Source: Kushneria sinocarnis
GTDB lineage: Bacteria; Pseudomonadota; Gammaproteobacteria; Pseudomonadales; Halomonadaceae
NCBI RefSeq assembly: GCF_003633775.1
Contig: NZ_RBIN01000006.1
Span: 247,111 to 311,110, forward strand
Length of the DNA: 64,000 nt
Direction of reading: 5' to 3'
Under the pieces are notes generated by a model, which worked only from the letters and a program-made list of their open reading frames with translations, was not told the DNA's origin and made no database searches. The position numbers were made by a program, and so were the translations under genes. Within the stretch, counting starts at the first letter, position 1. Every line of letters begins with the position of its first letter. Below are positions 21,111-30,041 of this stretch, in pieces.

Positions 21111-21686
21111 CTATTGCCGGGACTGGCCGGTCTGCAGCGACTCCAGACCGGTGACAAAACGCTGCTTGTAATCCTCGAACAAGCCGTTGTCACGCTTGAA
21201 GGCGCGGGTGACGGCCTCGGCGCTGAAATCGACGGTTTCCGGCGCCTCCATCAGGCGATGAACCCCGGCACGCTCATTGAAGCCTACCCGGGCGCCGTCA
21301 TCGGCATGGCACCAGCGCGTAAACCCGAAGGTCTTGAAGAAGGCCTCGAGATGCGGCTCCCGGGTCGTGACCCGCATCGCCGTGGTAGCGGCCAGCCGGG
21401 TCACCAGTTCGCGCGCGTAGCCATGGCCACGCAGGGCTTCCGGCGTTGCCAGCAGGCGCAGCGACAGCCCCTGCCCTTCGACATCCAGCACCAGCAGTGC
21501 CAGTGACAGCGGACACTCGGCCTCATCCACCAGCGCCACGATGCGGGCGCTCTCCTGATCGAGCAGCCGGTCAAGGCCGGCAAATTCAACCAGCGGCGTC
21601 AGGCCGGCCTGCTGACCGTGTACGGCGGCACACAGACAGGCCAGACAGCCATCGCGTCGCTGGTCATTGATATAGGTCAGTTTCAA
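21111..21686 (-). CDS. GNAT-type acetyltransferase-like protein
   Basis: A 191-residue protein with an unusual TTG start at 21686, supported by AGGAGAG 8 bases upstream. Residues about 70-125 contain the GNAT core: a beta strand (SLRLLATPEALRGHGYARELVTRLA, the acetyl-CoA pyrophosphate loop region RGHGYA) and EPHLEAFFKTFGFTRW, the common GNAT motif B. Substrate unknown. It stands alone between the porin terminator and ugpQ. Confidence 0.7.
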   Translation of the reverse strand: MKLTYINDQRRDGCLACLCAAVHGQQAGLTPLVEFAGLDRLLDQESARIVALVDEAECPLSLALLVLDVEGQGLSLRLLATPEALRGHGYARELVTRLAATTAMRVTTREPHLEAFFKTFGFTRWCHADDGARVGFNERAGVHRLMEAPETVDFSAEAVTRAFKRDNGLFEDYKQRFVTGLESLQTGQSRQ

Positions 21687-21861
21687 GGTCGTACTCTCCT
21701 GAATCCGTATAACGCCCGTGGCGCGGCATCATCGGTAGTGCTCGCGTATCGTCGCGGGCCCGGGCCGATCAGTGGCCGTACGAAGGTGGCCGAATCGCCC
21801 TACCAGGGCCGCAAGTATCTATACTACGATCGTCCCGTACACCAGCAGGGATCGAATCTAC

Positions 21862-22623
21862 ATGGAGCTTCCCCGCCTGATCGCTCATCGCGGTCTCTCC
21901 CATCACGCCCCCGAAAATACCCTCGCCGCCATTCGGGCAACTCATGAAGCCGGTCTGAACTGGCTCGAACTTGATGTGCAGTGTCTCGGCGATGGCACAC
22001 CGGTGCTGTGGCACGATGCGCATGTGGTGCGCTGCAGTGATGGTCAGGGCCTACTGCGGGACTACTCCCTGGCGCAGGCAAAGCGTCTGGATGTCGGCCG
22101 GTGGTTCGATGAACGCTTTGCCGGTGAACGCATGGCTACCCTGGAGGAGGCCCTGGCACTGATCAGCGAACTCGGGCTGGGGCTCAATCTCGAGCTCAAG
22201 CTGAGCGCCGGCCATGATGACAACCTGCTGGCCGAAACCGTGGTGCCACAGGCCGTGGCAATGCTGCCCCGGGAGCGCCTGCTGATCTCGAGCTTCAGTG
22301 TGGCCACTCTCTCGCGGGTACGGGAGCTCGACGGCAACTGCGCCCTCGGCATTCTCTACGAGGATGGCCCGACGCGTGGCTGGGTCACCGATGCCGAGCA
22401 GGTCGAAGCCTTCAGCATCCATTCCAACTGGCAGAGTCTCGACCCCGCCCGTGCCGAGGAAATCCGTGATCGTGGCCGGCGACTGATCTGCTACACGGTC
22501 AACGACCCCAGGCGTTTCCATCGCTGGTGGTCGCACGGCGTGGATACAGTGATTACCGATCGTCCGGAACTGTTCGATGGGGACGATTTCGCCCCTTCTG
22601 CCGAACCCGCCGACCCGGCCTGA
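21862..22623 (+). CDS. ugpQ: Glycerophosphodiester phosphodiesterase
   Basis: A 253-residue cytosolic GDPD enzyme, hydrolysing glycerophosphodiesters to glycerol 3-phosphate and an alcohol. I chose ATG 21862 because the family motif starts at once (LIAHRGLSHHAPENTLAA). The catalytic His pair and acidic residues are visible in HRG, ENT, ELDVQ and WHDA. Length matches UgpQ. Convergent with trpC. Confidence 0.88.
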   Translation: MELPRLIAHRGLSHHAPENTLAAIRATHEAGLNWLELDVQCLGDGTPVLWHDAHVVRCSDGQGLLRDYSLAQAKRLDVGRWFDERFAGERMATLEEALALISELGLGLNLELKLSAGHDDNLLAETVVPQAVAMLPRERLLISSFSVATLSRVRELDGNCALGILYEDGPTRGWVTDAEQVEAFSIHSNWQSLDPARAEEIRDRGRRLICYTVNDPRRFHRWWSHGVDTVITDRPELFDGDDFAPSAEPADPA

Positions 22624-22648
22624 GCCGGATCGGCGACCACATCCCGGG

Positions 22649-23485
22649 TCAGGCGAAGGACGAAGCGCGGCTGCCACCGGCTGACGTGTCGAAGAAGAGT
22701 TCGCGCAGGGCTGCCCCCGGCTCCTCTTCACGCATGAAACGTTCCCCGACCAGAAAGGCATTGACGCCGTTTTCCTGCATGTGCTCGATATCCCGGCGGG
22801 TTGCAATGCCCGATTCGGTCACTACCGTGACGTCATCCGGCACCTGAGGCAGCAGATCGAAGGTGGTCGACAGCCGGGTATCAAAGGTACGCAGATCACG
22901 GTTATTGATACCCACCAGCGTGAGATTCAGCGCCAGCGCCCGCTCGAGCTCTTCCCGATCATGGACTTCCACCAGCACATCCATCCCCAGCTCGTGGGCC
23001 AGCTGATGAAGCTCACGCAGGCGCGCATCATCCAGTGCCGCCACGATCAGCAGGATGCAGTCGGCGCCGATGGCGCGTGCCTCGAAGACCTGCCATGGAT
23101 CGACCATGAAATCCTTGCGCAGCACCGGCAGATGACAGGCCTCCCGGGCCGCCATCAGGTAGGCGTCATCGCCCTGGAAATGGTCGCGATCGGTCAGCAC
23201 CGACAGGCAGGCGGCTCCCCCCATCTGATAACTCTGCGCAATCGCCACCGGATCGAAATCGGGACGAATCACGCCCTTCGATGGCGAGGCCTTCTTGATC
23301 TCGGCAATGATGGCGGGATCACCGGCCAGAATTCGGGTATCCAGCGATGTCACGAAGCCACGCGGCCGCTCGGCACCTTCGGCGCGCGCGCGCATCGAGG
23401 CCATGTCGGTTTCACGCTTGCGCGCTTCGATTTCTTCATGCTTGCGCGTAATGATGCGCTGCAGGATGGTTGGCAGTTCACTCAT
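22649..23485 (-). CDS. trpC: Indole-3-glycerol phosphate synthase
   Basis: Closes the indole ring of carboxyphenylamino-deoxyribulose phosphate in tryptophan synthesis. ATG 23485 has AAGGAG upstream, giving 278 residues, a monofunctional TrpC with no TrpF domain. Signature pieces: [50 protein letters not shown] and [11 protein letters not shown]. Third gene of trpG-trpD-trpC. Confidence 0.96.
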   Translation of the reverse strand: MSELPTILQRIITRKHEEIEARKRETDMASMRARAEGAERPRGFVTSLDTRILAGDPAIIAEIKKASPSKGVIRPDFDPVAIAQSYQMGGAACLSVLTDRDHFQGDDAYLMAAREACHLPVLRKDFMVDPWQVFEARAIGADCILLIVAALDDARLRELHQLAHELGMDVLVEVHDREELERALALNLTLVGINNRDLRTFDTRLSTTFDLLPQVPDDVTVVTESGIATRRDIEHMQENGVNAFLVGERFMREEEPGAALRELFFDTSAGGSRASSFA

Positions 23486-23557
23486 CGGCCCTCTCCTTGA
23501 ACGGGGCCGGACTGATACCGGCCCGATGCCATGCCGTGGCGGATGCATCCGAAACTC

Positions 23558-24589
23558 TCAATGCCGTTCGCCGGATAGCAGCGAAGCCGAAAAGCGGGCC
23601 AGGCTGTGCAGTCGTTCCAGCGCCTCGCCACGATCGAGGGCGGCGCGTACACGGGCAACACCTTCGGCAATGGAGTCCACCAGATCCGCAGTATAGAGCG
23701 CAGCCCCGGCATTGAGCGCTACCATATCGGCTTCAGGCCCCCTGCCGGCAAGCGCCGATTGCACCAGTGCCAGACTCTGTTCGGTATCCTCGGCGCGCAG
23801 CGTCGAGAGCGGCTGACGCTCGATGCCCAGCGCCTCCGGTGTGATGACGTACTCCTCGATGTGCCCGCCCTTCAGCTCCGCCACATGGGTCGGCGCCGCC
23901 AGCGAGATCTCGTCGAGACCATCCGCGGAGTGTACGACCAGCACATGACGGCTGCCCAGCCGGCGCAGTGACTCCGCCAGCAGCGGCACCAGCGAGCGAT
24001 CGTAGACACCCAGTACCTGACGGGTCGCGCCGGTCGGATTGGTCAGTGGGCCCAGAATGTTGAACATGGTCCGCACCCCCAGCGCCCGTCGTACGGCCAC
24101 GGCATGGCGCATGGCGGTATGGTGGTTGGGGGCAAACATGAAGCCAACGCCAACCTCTTCGATGCAGCGGGCGATCTGACTGGGATCGAGATCCAGCGAC
24201 ACGCCCGCCCGGGCCAGCAGATCGGCGCTGCCCGAGGAACTCGACACCCCCCGGCCACCGTGCTTGGCCACATGGGCACCACAGGCCGCTGCGGCAAAGC
24301 TGGCCGCGCTCGAGACGTTGAACAGTCCCATGCCATCGCCGCCGGTGCCGACGATGTCCACCACCGGCTCGATATTGACGTGTACCGGATGCATCAGCTC
24401 GCGCATGACCTGCACCGCGGCGGTAATCTCGTCGGCCGTCTCCCCCTTCATGGCCAGCCCCATCAGAAAGCCGCCCATCTGGATGGCATCGGCTTCACCG
24501 CTCATGATGGTCGACATGACCGAGCGCATCTCGTCCAGCGTCAGGTCCCGGCGCGCATGTACCGCGCGGATGGCATCCTTGAGTTCCAT
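23558..24589 (-). CDS. trpD: Anthranilate phosphoribosyltransferase
   Basis: Transfers phosphoribosyl from PRPP to anthranilate. 343 residues, monofunctional (no TrpG fusion). The PRPP/anthranilate loops are present: VDIVGTGGDGMGLFNVSSA, KHGGRGVSSSSGSADLL and NILGPLTNPTGATRQVLGVY. Lies 36 bases after trpG and 72 before trpC in one minus-strand operon. Confidence 0.97.
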   Translation of the reverse strand: MELKDAIRAVHARRDLTLDEMRSVMSTIMSGEADAIQMGGFLMGLAMKGETADEITAAVQVMRELMHPVHVNIEPVVDIVGTGGDGMGLFNVSSAASFAAAACGAHVAKHGGRGVSSSSGSADLLARAGVSLDLDPSQIARCIEEVGVGFMFAPNHHTAMRHAVAVRRALGVRTMFNILGPLTNPTGATRQVLGVYDRSLVPLLAESLRRLGSRHVLVVHSADGLDEISLAAPTHVAELKGGHIEEYVITPEALGIERQPLSTLRAEDTEQSLALVQSALAGRGPEADMVALNAGAALYTADLVDSIAEGVARVRAALDRGEALERLHSLARFSASLLSGERH

Positions 24590-24625
24590 GTTTGCGTTCC
24601 CGTGAGCAGCGATGGGTCAGCGCAG

Positions 24626-25252
24626 TCAGGCCGGTGTTGCACCGGTTCGCGCCGATTCGGCAGGCACACGCCTGATGAAGTTGGCCAGCAGCTCATGGCC
24701 CTGGCGTGACAGGATCGACTCGGGATGGAACAGCACTCCCTCGACATCGAGCCGACGATGACGAAAGCCCATCACCATGCCGGGCGTGACGTCATCATCG
24801 ACAGTGCGTGCCGTCACTTCAAGACACTCCGGCAGGCTCTCGTCCTCCACCATCAGCGAGTGATAGCGGGTGACCTCGAGCGGATTGTCCAGCCCCTCGA
24901 ACACGCCCTGCTCGTGATGGGTCACCAGCGAGGTCTTGCCATGCATCACCATGCCGGCGCGCACCACTCGACCACCGTAAACCTGACCAATGGCCTGAAA
25001 GCCCAGGCAGACCCCGAATATCGGCACCCGACCGGCGAACCGCTCGATTACCGCCAGTGAGATGCCCGCATCATCGGGGCTGCAGGGACCGGGCGAGATC
25101 ACCAGATGGGAAAATTCGCGCTGCTCGATCTGCTCAAGCGTCAGCGTGTCGTTTCGAATGGTATCGACTTCGGCCCCCAGCTCACCCAGGTACTGGACGA
25201 TGTTGTAGGTAAAGCTGTCGTAGTTGTCGATCATCAGCACACGTGCGCTCAT
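24626..25252 (-). CDS. trpG: Anthranilate synthase glutamine amidotransferase component
   Basis: Supplies ammonia from glutamine to TrpE. I chose ATG 25252 ([17 protein letters not shown]), giving 208 residues, rather than the start four codons upstream. The class I amidotransferase triad is visible: Cys in [11 protein letters not shown], and His/Glu in FHPES near the C-terminus; the oxyanion loop is [11 protein letters not shown]. May also serve PabB. Separated from trpE by about 830 bases that hold a leader peptide and an sRNA. Confidence 0.95.
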   Translation of the reverse strand: MSARVLMIDNYDSFTYNIVQYLGELGAEVDTIRNDTLTLEQIEQREFSHLVISPGPCSPDDAGISLAVIERFAGRVPIFGVCLGFQAIGQVYGGRVVRAGMVMHGKTSLVTHHEQGVFEGLDNPLEVTRYHSLMVEDESLPECLEVTARTVDDDVTPGMVMGFRHRRLDVEGVLFHPESILSRQGHELLANFIRRVPAESARTGATPA

Positions 25253-25336
25253 AAACCCTGCCACTTCTGTTGAACCCGGGAAACGGGTATTGCCGACGTC
25301 AAATGCCGGACCGGACCTTCGTGTTGATTGCAGCGA

Positions 25337-25366
25337 CCGCTCCTGAGGCGGGAACAGCCCTTGCCT
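25337..25366 (-). promoter_or_regulatory. Alternative leader hairpins before trpG
   Basis: Two hairpins share bases and cannot form together. One pairs AGGC-aa-GGG with CCC-GCCT (25366-25346), the other CCGC with GCGG (25351-25337), in transcript order after the Trp-rich leader ORF. This is the layout of an attenuator, though no clear U-tract terminator was seen before trpG. Confidence 0.4.
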
Positions 25367-25378
25367 GCTGCATGCATT

Positions 25379-25426
25379 TTACCTTACGCCTCGCCACCAT
25401 GACCATGTCGTCGCCCGTGGGGGCAT
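25379..25426 (-). CDS. trpL: Trp-rich leader peptide of trpGDC, 15 aa
   Basis: From ATG 25426 the frame reads MPPRATTWSWWRGVR and stops at 25379-25381: three Trp codons in four positions (W8, W10, W11). It lies 126 bases upstream of trpG on the same strand. Such density of Trp is what a transcription-attenuation leader needs, and attenuation of trpGDC is known in Pseudomonas putida. No strong SD is seen before the ATG; an in-frame GTG at 25447 would give a 22-residue peptide. Role inferred from content and position. Confidence 0.7.
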   Translation of the reverse strand: MPPRATTWSWWRGVR

Positions 25427-25572
25427 GATGAGAAGCCGCTCGAACACTCCGGTCCGATGGCGCTCAGGGCCGTACCCGGAGGCAGATCCGCGACAGCACA
25501 CACCGGAGAGCAACCATTGCCCCGGGCCACGCAAGGGAGAAAAATCGGCAGGAGTGACACGCCATGCGAACG

Positions 25573-25606
25573 AATCGGCTCCACCGGGGGCGCCGGAGCC
25601 GATTTT
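25573..25606 (+). terminator. Terminator-like hairpin facing the plus strand
   Basis: Perfect 10-bp stem AATCGGCTCC/GGAGCCGATT with a 12-base GC-rich loop, followed by TT(C) on the plus strand. No plus-strand gene precedes it, so it either ends an unseen small transcript or forms a structure in the trpG leader region. Confidence 0.4.
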
Positions 25607-25679
25607 CATGCACATTGCCATGCCGGACACTAAAGCCCTGCTGGCGCAGTCTGCCCGAAGCGGGGAAGTGAGCGGCAAT

Positions 25680-25798
25680 AAAAAGCCGCCCCGGCAAGGG
25701 GCGGCACAAGGACCGTGACTAGCTTGATGAGGAGATAACCGGAGACGAAGCCTGACCTCAACGAATCCGATCATGTGGTGACTGGCGATCACCACAAT
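25680..25798 (-). ncRNA. PrrF/ArrF-like iron-responsive small RNA
   Basis: A self-contained minus-strand unit of about 119 bases. Just after the predicted start is a perfect 7-bp hairpin (GTGGTGA/TCACCAC, 25795-25775). A mostly unpaired core at 25740-25711 contains TTATCTCCTCATCAAGC followed by TAGTCACGG, nearly identical to my memory of the conserved targeting segment of Pseudomonas PrrF RNAs. It ends in a strong terminator (GCCGCCCC/GGGGCGGC, 25705-25685, then TTTTT). Upstream are a promoter and Fur-like sites. PrrF RNAs are made in iron starvation and repress mRNAs of iron-using proteins through antisense pairing with Hfq; the same role is inferred here. Confidence 0.8.
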
Positions 25799-25804
25799 GA
25801 CAAC

Positions 25805-25858
25805 CCTATACGCATGAGAATGACAAGTCAAACCAAATGATAAGAGTTTTCATTATCA
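25805..25858 (-). promoter_or_regulatory. sRNA promoter with Fur-like sites
   Basis: Minus strand: -35 TTGACT (25831-25826), 15-base spacer, -10 TATAGG (25810-25805). A TGATAA-N9-TTATCA dyad (25838-25858) resembling a Fur box sits just upstream, and ATGAGAATGACA (plus strand, within the spacer) resembles a second Fur half-site array overlapping the promoter. This predicts repression by Fur-iron. Confidence 0.6.
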
Positions 25859-25901
25859 CTGACGCCCATACCCTGCCCCGTACTGCCGACCACCCGACAT
25901 G

Positions 25902-25930
25902 AAAAAACCGCTCCGGGCAGCCGAAGCGGT
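25902..25930 (-). terminator. Terminator of trpE
   Basis: Minus strand: stem ACCGCTTCGG/CCGGAGCGGT (one mismatch), 4-base loop, then six T. Located about 150 bases after the trpE stop and before the sRNA promoter, so trpE and trpG are separate transcription units. Confidence 0.8.
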
Positions 25931-26080
25931 CGTCACTCTTTGCGCGCCATCACACGGGTCAGGCAGATGGCACGCCCTCACGTCTCATCAAGCCGTGATG
26001 ACCGGATTGTAGCGATGCCGGGGGCTGACGGCGAGCAGGCTGCCTTCATGGAGGCGATAGCCGGCTGTCATCGACCCGGT

Positions 26081-27571
26081 TCAGTCCAGCCTGTCGAGCC
26101 CCCGCTCGGCCATGGCCACGGCGCGAAACAGGGCCCGGCGCTTGTTGAGGGTCTCATGCCATTCGGTCTCCGGATCGGAATCGGCCACGATCCCCCCACC
26201 GGCCTGCACATGCAGCTCACCATCCTTGAGCACGCCGGTCCGGATGGCGATCGCCATGTCCATGTTGCCCTGCCAGGAGAGATAACCCACCGCGCCGGAA
26301 TAGACCCCGCGCTTGACCGGCTCGAGCTCGTCGATGATCTCCAGCGCCCGGATCTTGGGCGCACCGGAGAGCGTACCCGCCGGGAAGGTGGCCTTCAGCA
26401 CATCCAGCGGCCCCAGCCCGGGCTTGAGGCGACCGGTCACGTTGGAGACGATGTGCATGACATGCGAATAGCGCTCGATGGTCATGGTATCGGTCAGATC
26501 CACGGTGCCATCCACGGAAATCCTGCCGACATCGTTGCGCCCCAGATCGATCAGCATGACATGCTCTGCCCGCTCCTTGGGATCGTTCAGCAGGTCCGCC
26601 TCGAGCGCCCTGTCCTCCTCCTCGCTTCGGCCACGGTGGCGGGTCCCGGCGATCGGCCGCAGGGTGACCTCGTCGCCTTCCAGGCGTGCCAGAATTTCCG
26701 GCGAGGCACCGATCACGTGGTGATCCCCGAGGTTGAAAAAGAACATGTAGGGCGACGGGTTGAGGCTGCGCAGCGCCCGGTAGAGATCCAGCGGCGGCGC
26801 CGTATAGCGCGTGGTCATGCGCTGCGACGGCACGCACTGCATGACATCGCCGGCGCGCACGTACTCCTTGATGCGCTCGACCGCTTCCTTGTAGCCCTGC
26901 TCGGAGAAGCTGGCGAAGAAATCATCCTCGGCCACGTTGTCGCGACCGGTTCCGGGGCTGTAGTGGGTCAGCGGCGTGTCGCGCAGTGCCCGCTCCAGCG
27001 CTTCGAGGCGCTGATGGGCCAGCTCCAGTGCGCGCGGCGTTTCGGGATCGGCGTGTACCAGCAGGGTCAGCCGGCCGGAGAGGTTGTCGAACACCACCAG
27101 CTCATCGGCCACCAGCAGCAGGATATCGGGCACGTCGATGGGATCGGGTTTTTCCACCCCGCGCAGGCGCGGCTCGATCAGCCGGATGGTATCGGAGCCG
27201 AAGTAGCCCACCAGGCCGCCGTTGAAACGCATGCCGGGCTCGATCGGCGGCACCCGGAAACGGGTACGAAACTGATCGATCCAGTCGAGCGGATCCTCAA
27301 CCTCGGTAGCCCCGACCGGCTCGTCATCGCGAAAATGACGGACCACATGACCGCGCACCTCGAGACGCTCGCGACAGGGCAGCCCGATGATCGAATAACG
27401 CCCCCACTTCTCGCCGCCCTGTACCGACTCCAGCAGAAAGGTCCAGGGCTGATCGGCCAGCTTGAGATAGGTCGACAGCGGCGTATCCAGATCGGCCAGG
27501 ATCTCCCGGGAGACCGGAATCCGGTTGTAACCGGCGTCACTGAGTTCGGCAAAACGCTCGGGGGTCATCAT
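26081..27571 (-). CDS. trpE: Anthranilate synthase component I
   Basis: Makes anthranilate from chorismate with ammonia from TrpG; first committed step of tryptophan synthesis. I chose the first of two ATGs at 27571 because AGGA lies 10 bases upstream; starts further up are too close to or beyond this site. 496 residues. The N-terminal part has the [15 protein letters not shown] segment typical of Trp-binding TrpE proteins (feedback site), and the chorismate domain keeps [30 protein letters not shown] and [14 protein letters not shown]. Confidence 0.97.
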   Translation of the reverse strand: MMTPERFAELSDAGYNRIPVSREILADLDTPLSTYLKLADQPWTFLLESVQGGEKWGRYSIIGLPCRERLEVRGHVVRHFRDDEPVGATEVEDPLDWIDQFRTRFRVPPIEPGMRFNGGLVGYFGSDTIRLIEPRLRGVEKPDPIDVPDILLLVADELVVFDNLSGRLTLLVHADPETPRALELAHQRLEALERALRDTPLTHYSPGTGRDNVAEDDFFASFSEQGYKEAVERIKEYVRAGDVMQCVPSQRMTTRYTAPPLDLYRALRSLNPSPYMFFFNLGDHHVIGASPEILARLEGDEVTLRPIAGTRHRGRSEEEDRALEADLLNDPKERAEHVMLIDLGRNDVGRISVDGTVDLTDTMTIERYSHVMHIVSNVTGRLKPGLGPLDVLKATFPAGTLSGAPKIRALEIIDELEPVKRGVYSGAVGYLSWQGNMDMAIAIRTGVLKDGELHVQAGGGIVADSDPETEWHETLNKRRALFRAVAMAERGLDRLD

Positions 27572-27655
27572 GATCGGCATTTCCTGTTCGGCATTCGGCA
27601 GGGCGCTGCAGTGCAAACACCCGTTACGGGCATGGAGGGTCCGCCAGGAGGGCGG

Positions 27656-27745
27656 TTACCATCGCCAGCGCCCCTGCCCGGGGGCAACGGAACGACAGCA
27701 GTACGGCAGGAAAATCCGATCGGCAGGCATTGGCATGTCCAGCAT
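27656..27745 (-). CDS. trpL: Candidate Trp-rich leader peptide of trpE
   Basis: A 29-codon frame from ATG 27745 (other in-frame ATGs at 27736 and 27730) ends G-R-W-R-W-stop, 84 bases upstream of trpE. The stop is followed at once by a CCGCC/GGCGG hairpin (27655-27641). Two Trp codons right at the end, plus a hairpin in the leader, suggest attenuation as in pseudomonads. The ribosome binding site is weak (AAGG) and no U-tract terminator is obvious, so this one is less certain than the trpG leader. Confidence 0.5.
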   Translation of the reverse strand: MLDMPMPADRIFLPYCCRSVAPGQGRWRW

Positions 27746-27810
27746 CAGGCGAGCGCCTTGGCAACGGCTCGCAGGTCAGTGTTCAGGGTGTCAACCGACG
27801 CCTGGCAACC

Positions 27811-28476
27811 CTAAATGAGTCCCTCGAGCGAATCAAGCAGGTAGTCCGGGTCGCTTGCGGCAATCGGCTCACCGTGATTATAGCCCCAGCTCAGTGCCAG
27901 GGTACGGAATCCGGCTGCCCGACCGGCTTCGATATCGTTGCGCGAATCGCCGATCATCAGGGCCCGCTCGGGCGCCACCTGCAGCTCGCGGGCGATGTGC
28001 AGCAGCGGCACCGGATCGGGCTTTTTGCGCTCCAGCGCATCACCGCCCAGGGTCCGCTCGAAGTGGCTCCCGATACCCAGCGCCTGCAGGATCGGGGCGA
28101 TGAAATCACCGGGCTTGTTGGTAATCAGCACCTGCTTCAGGCCGCGCTGTTCAAGCGAGCGCAGGCATGCGGCCACACCGGGATAGAGCCGGGTCTCGAC
28201 ACAGGGGGCCTGCCGATAGTGATCAAGAAACGCCCCGTGGGCTGCTTCCAGCTCTGCCGCACTCGGCGCATTGCCCGAGCGTGCCGTCAGCGCCCGTTCG
28301 ACCAGCCGGCGGGCGCCGTTGCCGATCCAGTCGCGAACGCCAGCGAGACCGGCCGGCGCCAGCCCGCGCTCGGCCAGTACGGCATCCAGCGCCGTGGCCA
28401 GATCCGGTGCCGAATCGATCAGGGTGCCATCGAGGTCCCAGCAGACCAGTGCCATGTCCTTGAGGGGTGCATGCAT
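27811..28476 (-). CDS. gph: Phosphoglycolate phosphatase
   Basis: HAD-superfamily phosphatase removing 2-phosphoglycolate, 221 residues. ATG 28476 has GGAG at good spacing. HAD motifs: WDLDGTLIDS (nucleophile and acid Asp), VLITNKPGD (motif II/III region) and MIGDSRNDIEAG. Lies directly upstream of trpE on the same strand, the Pseudomonas-type gph-trpE pairing; rpe, its usual other neighbour, is 7.5 kb away here. Confidence 0.94.
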   Translation of the reverse strand: MHAPLKDMALVCWDLDGTLIDSAPDLATALDAVLAERGLAPAGLAGVRDWIGNGARRLVERALTARSGNAPSAAELEAAHGAFLDHYRQAPCVETRLYPGVAACLRSLEQRGLKQVLITNKPGDFIAPILQALGIGSHFERTLGGDALERKKPDPVPLLHIARELQVAPERALMIGDSRNDIEAGRAAGFRTLALSWGYNHGEPIAASDPDYLLDSLEGLI

Positions 28477-28715
28477 CGTGCTGCTCCGGTAGAAAGGGAA
28501 GTGTCATCACATGACGCGCCCGGCGGTTGCCGCCAGCGGGCATATCCATGACGCGCGCGCGCCTGCTAGAGTAGCGTGTTCGACGTCAATGAGCATTTTT
28601 CATCCGGCACGGCCTTCGGAGTGCTTGTGCGACCGGGTCCCGGCCCGGTGGCACAAGCGCTTGGTGCGCACCCGCTTTCGCTTTCGTTTTTCATCTCCTG
28701 CAGGGAAGGCCTTTC

Positions 28716-30014
28716 ATGTCAGTACCCCGTATCGTGGTGGTCGGCGGCGGCGCCGGTGGCTTCGAACTGGCGACGCGTCTGGGTCGCAGGCTCGGACGCC
28801 GCAACCGTGCCGAAATCATCCTGGTCGATCGCAACCCCACCCACATCTGGAAACCGCTGCTGCACGAGGTCGCTACCGGCGCGCTCGACCAGGGGCTCGA
28901 CGAGGTTTCCTATCAGGCGCACGCCCGTACTCACGGCTATCGCTATCAGCTGGGTACCCTCAGCGGGCTCGACCGCGACTCGCGCCGGATCACGCTTGCC
29001 CCGCTGCACGATGAAAAGGGCGAGGTCGTGCTGGGCGAGCGCACGCTGGATTATGACTATCTGGTGCTCTCGGTGGGCAGTGTCTCCAACGATTTCGGCA
29101 CTCCGGGGGTGGCCGACCACTGCTACTTCCTGGACAGCACCCAACAGGCCGAGACCTTTCGCCGGGCAATGCTCAATACCTTCCTGCGCTACAGCGATCC
29201 GGCCCATCGCGACCGCTCGCATCTGTCGGTCGCCATTGTCGGTGGCGGAGCCACCGGCGTGGAGCTCTCCGCCGAGCTGCACAATGCCACCCGGATGCTC
29301 AACAGCTATGGCTACTCGGAAATCGACAGCAACCAGCTGCAGATTCATCTGATCGAGGCCGCGCCACGCATCCTGCCGGCGCTGCCGGAGCGGATCGGCG
29401 AATCGGCACGCCGCGAGCTGGACAAGCTCGGCGTGCAGATTCACACCGACACCCGCATCACCTCGGCCGACGAGCGGGGCTTCGACACGGCCGATGACAG
29501 ACGCATCGACGCCGACCTGACCGTCTGGGCAGCCGGGGTGCGCGCGCCCGAAATACTCAGCGAACTCGGGCTCTCCACCCAGCGCAATCACCAGGTTCGC
29601 GTCCATCAGACCATGCAGAGCATCGACGATGAGCGCATCTTCGCACTCGGTGACTGCGCGGCCTGTCCGCAGGGCGAAGAGAAGATGGTGCCACCCCGTG
29701 CCCAGGCCGCGCATCAGATGGCCAACACCCTGTATGGCAACCTGGTGGCAGCCATGAATGATCGGCCACTGAAGAACTTCCACTATCGTGACATGGGCTC
29801 GCTGATTTCGCTGGCCCATTTCGATGCCGTGGGCAATGTCATGCGGGGCGCTTCGACCCGCGGCCTGTTCGTCGAAGGGGCACTGGCCAAGCTCTTTTAC
29901 GCCTCGCTCTACCGCATGCATCAGCGCGCCATTCACGGCAGCTTCCGGACCATGCTCAAGATCATGGTCGATCGACTCAACAACTGGCTGCGACCGCGCC
30001 TCAAGCTGCACTGA
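28716..30014 (+). CDS. ndh: Type II NADH:quinone dehydrogenase
   Basis: Single-subunit, non-proton-pumping NADH dehydrogenase on the inner face of the membrane, 432 residues (E. coli Ndh 434). ATG 28716 follows AGGGAAGG. Two Rossmann motifs, VVVGGGAGGFE for FAD at the N-terminus and VAIVGGGATGVE for NADH near the middle, are separated by the usual distance, and IFALGDCAACP is the second FAD contact. The basic, amphipathic C-terminus (FRTMLKIMVDRLNNWLRPRLKLH) fits membrane attachment. Confidence 0.94.
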   Translation: MSVPRIVVVGGGAGGFELATRLGRRLGRRNRAEIILVDRNPTHIWKPLLHEVATGALDQGLDEVSYQAHARTHGYRYQLGTLSGLDRDSRRITLAPLHDEKGEVVLGERTLDYDYLVLSVGSVSNDFGTPGVADHCYFLDSTQQAETFRRAMLNTFLRYSDPAHRDRSHLSVAIVGGGATGVELSAELHNATRMLNSYGYSEIDSNQLQIHLIEAAPRILPALPERIGESARRELDKLGVQIHTDTRITSADERGFDTADDRRIDADLTVWAAGVRAPEILSELGLSTQRNHQVRVHQTMQSIDDERIFALGDCAACPQGEEKMVPPRAQAAHQMANTLYGNLVAAMNDRPLKNFHYRDMGSLISLAHFDAVGNVMRGASTRGLFVEGALAKLFYASLYRMHQRAIHGSFRTMLKIMVDRLNNWLRPRLKLH

Positions 30015-30041
30015 GCCGGCTGTCATCCGGCTCACCTGTCA

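Noticed and set aside
25379..25831. 150-codon minus-strand frame across the sRNA and trpG leader
   Set aside because: Only its last 15 codons make sense as a leader peptide; the rest crosses an sRNA, its terminator and a strong hairpin.
25940..27814. 624-codon plus-strand frame opposite trpE
   Set aside because: Lies across trpE and its flanks in the antisense frame; composition is typical of shadow frames.
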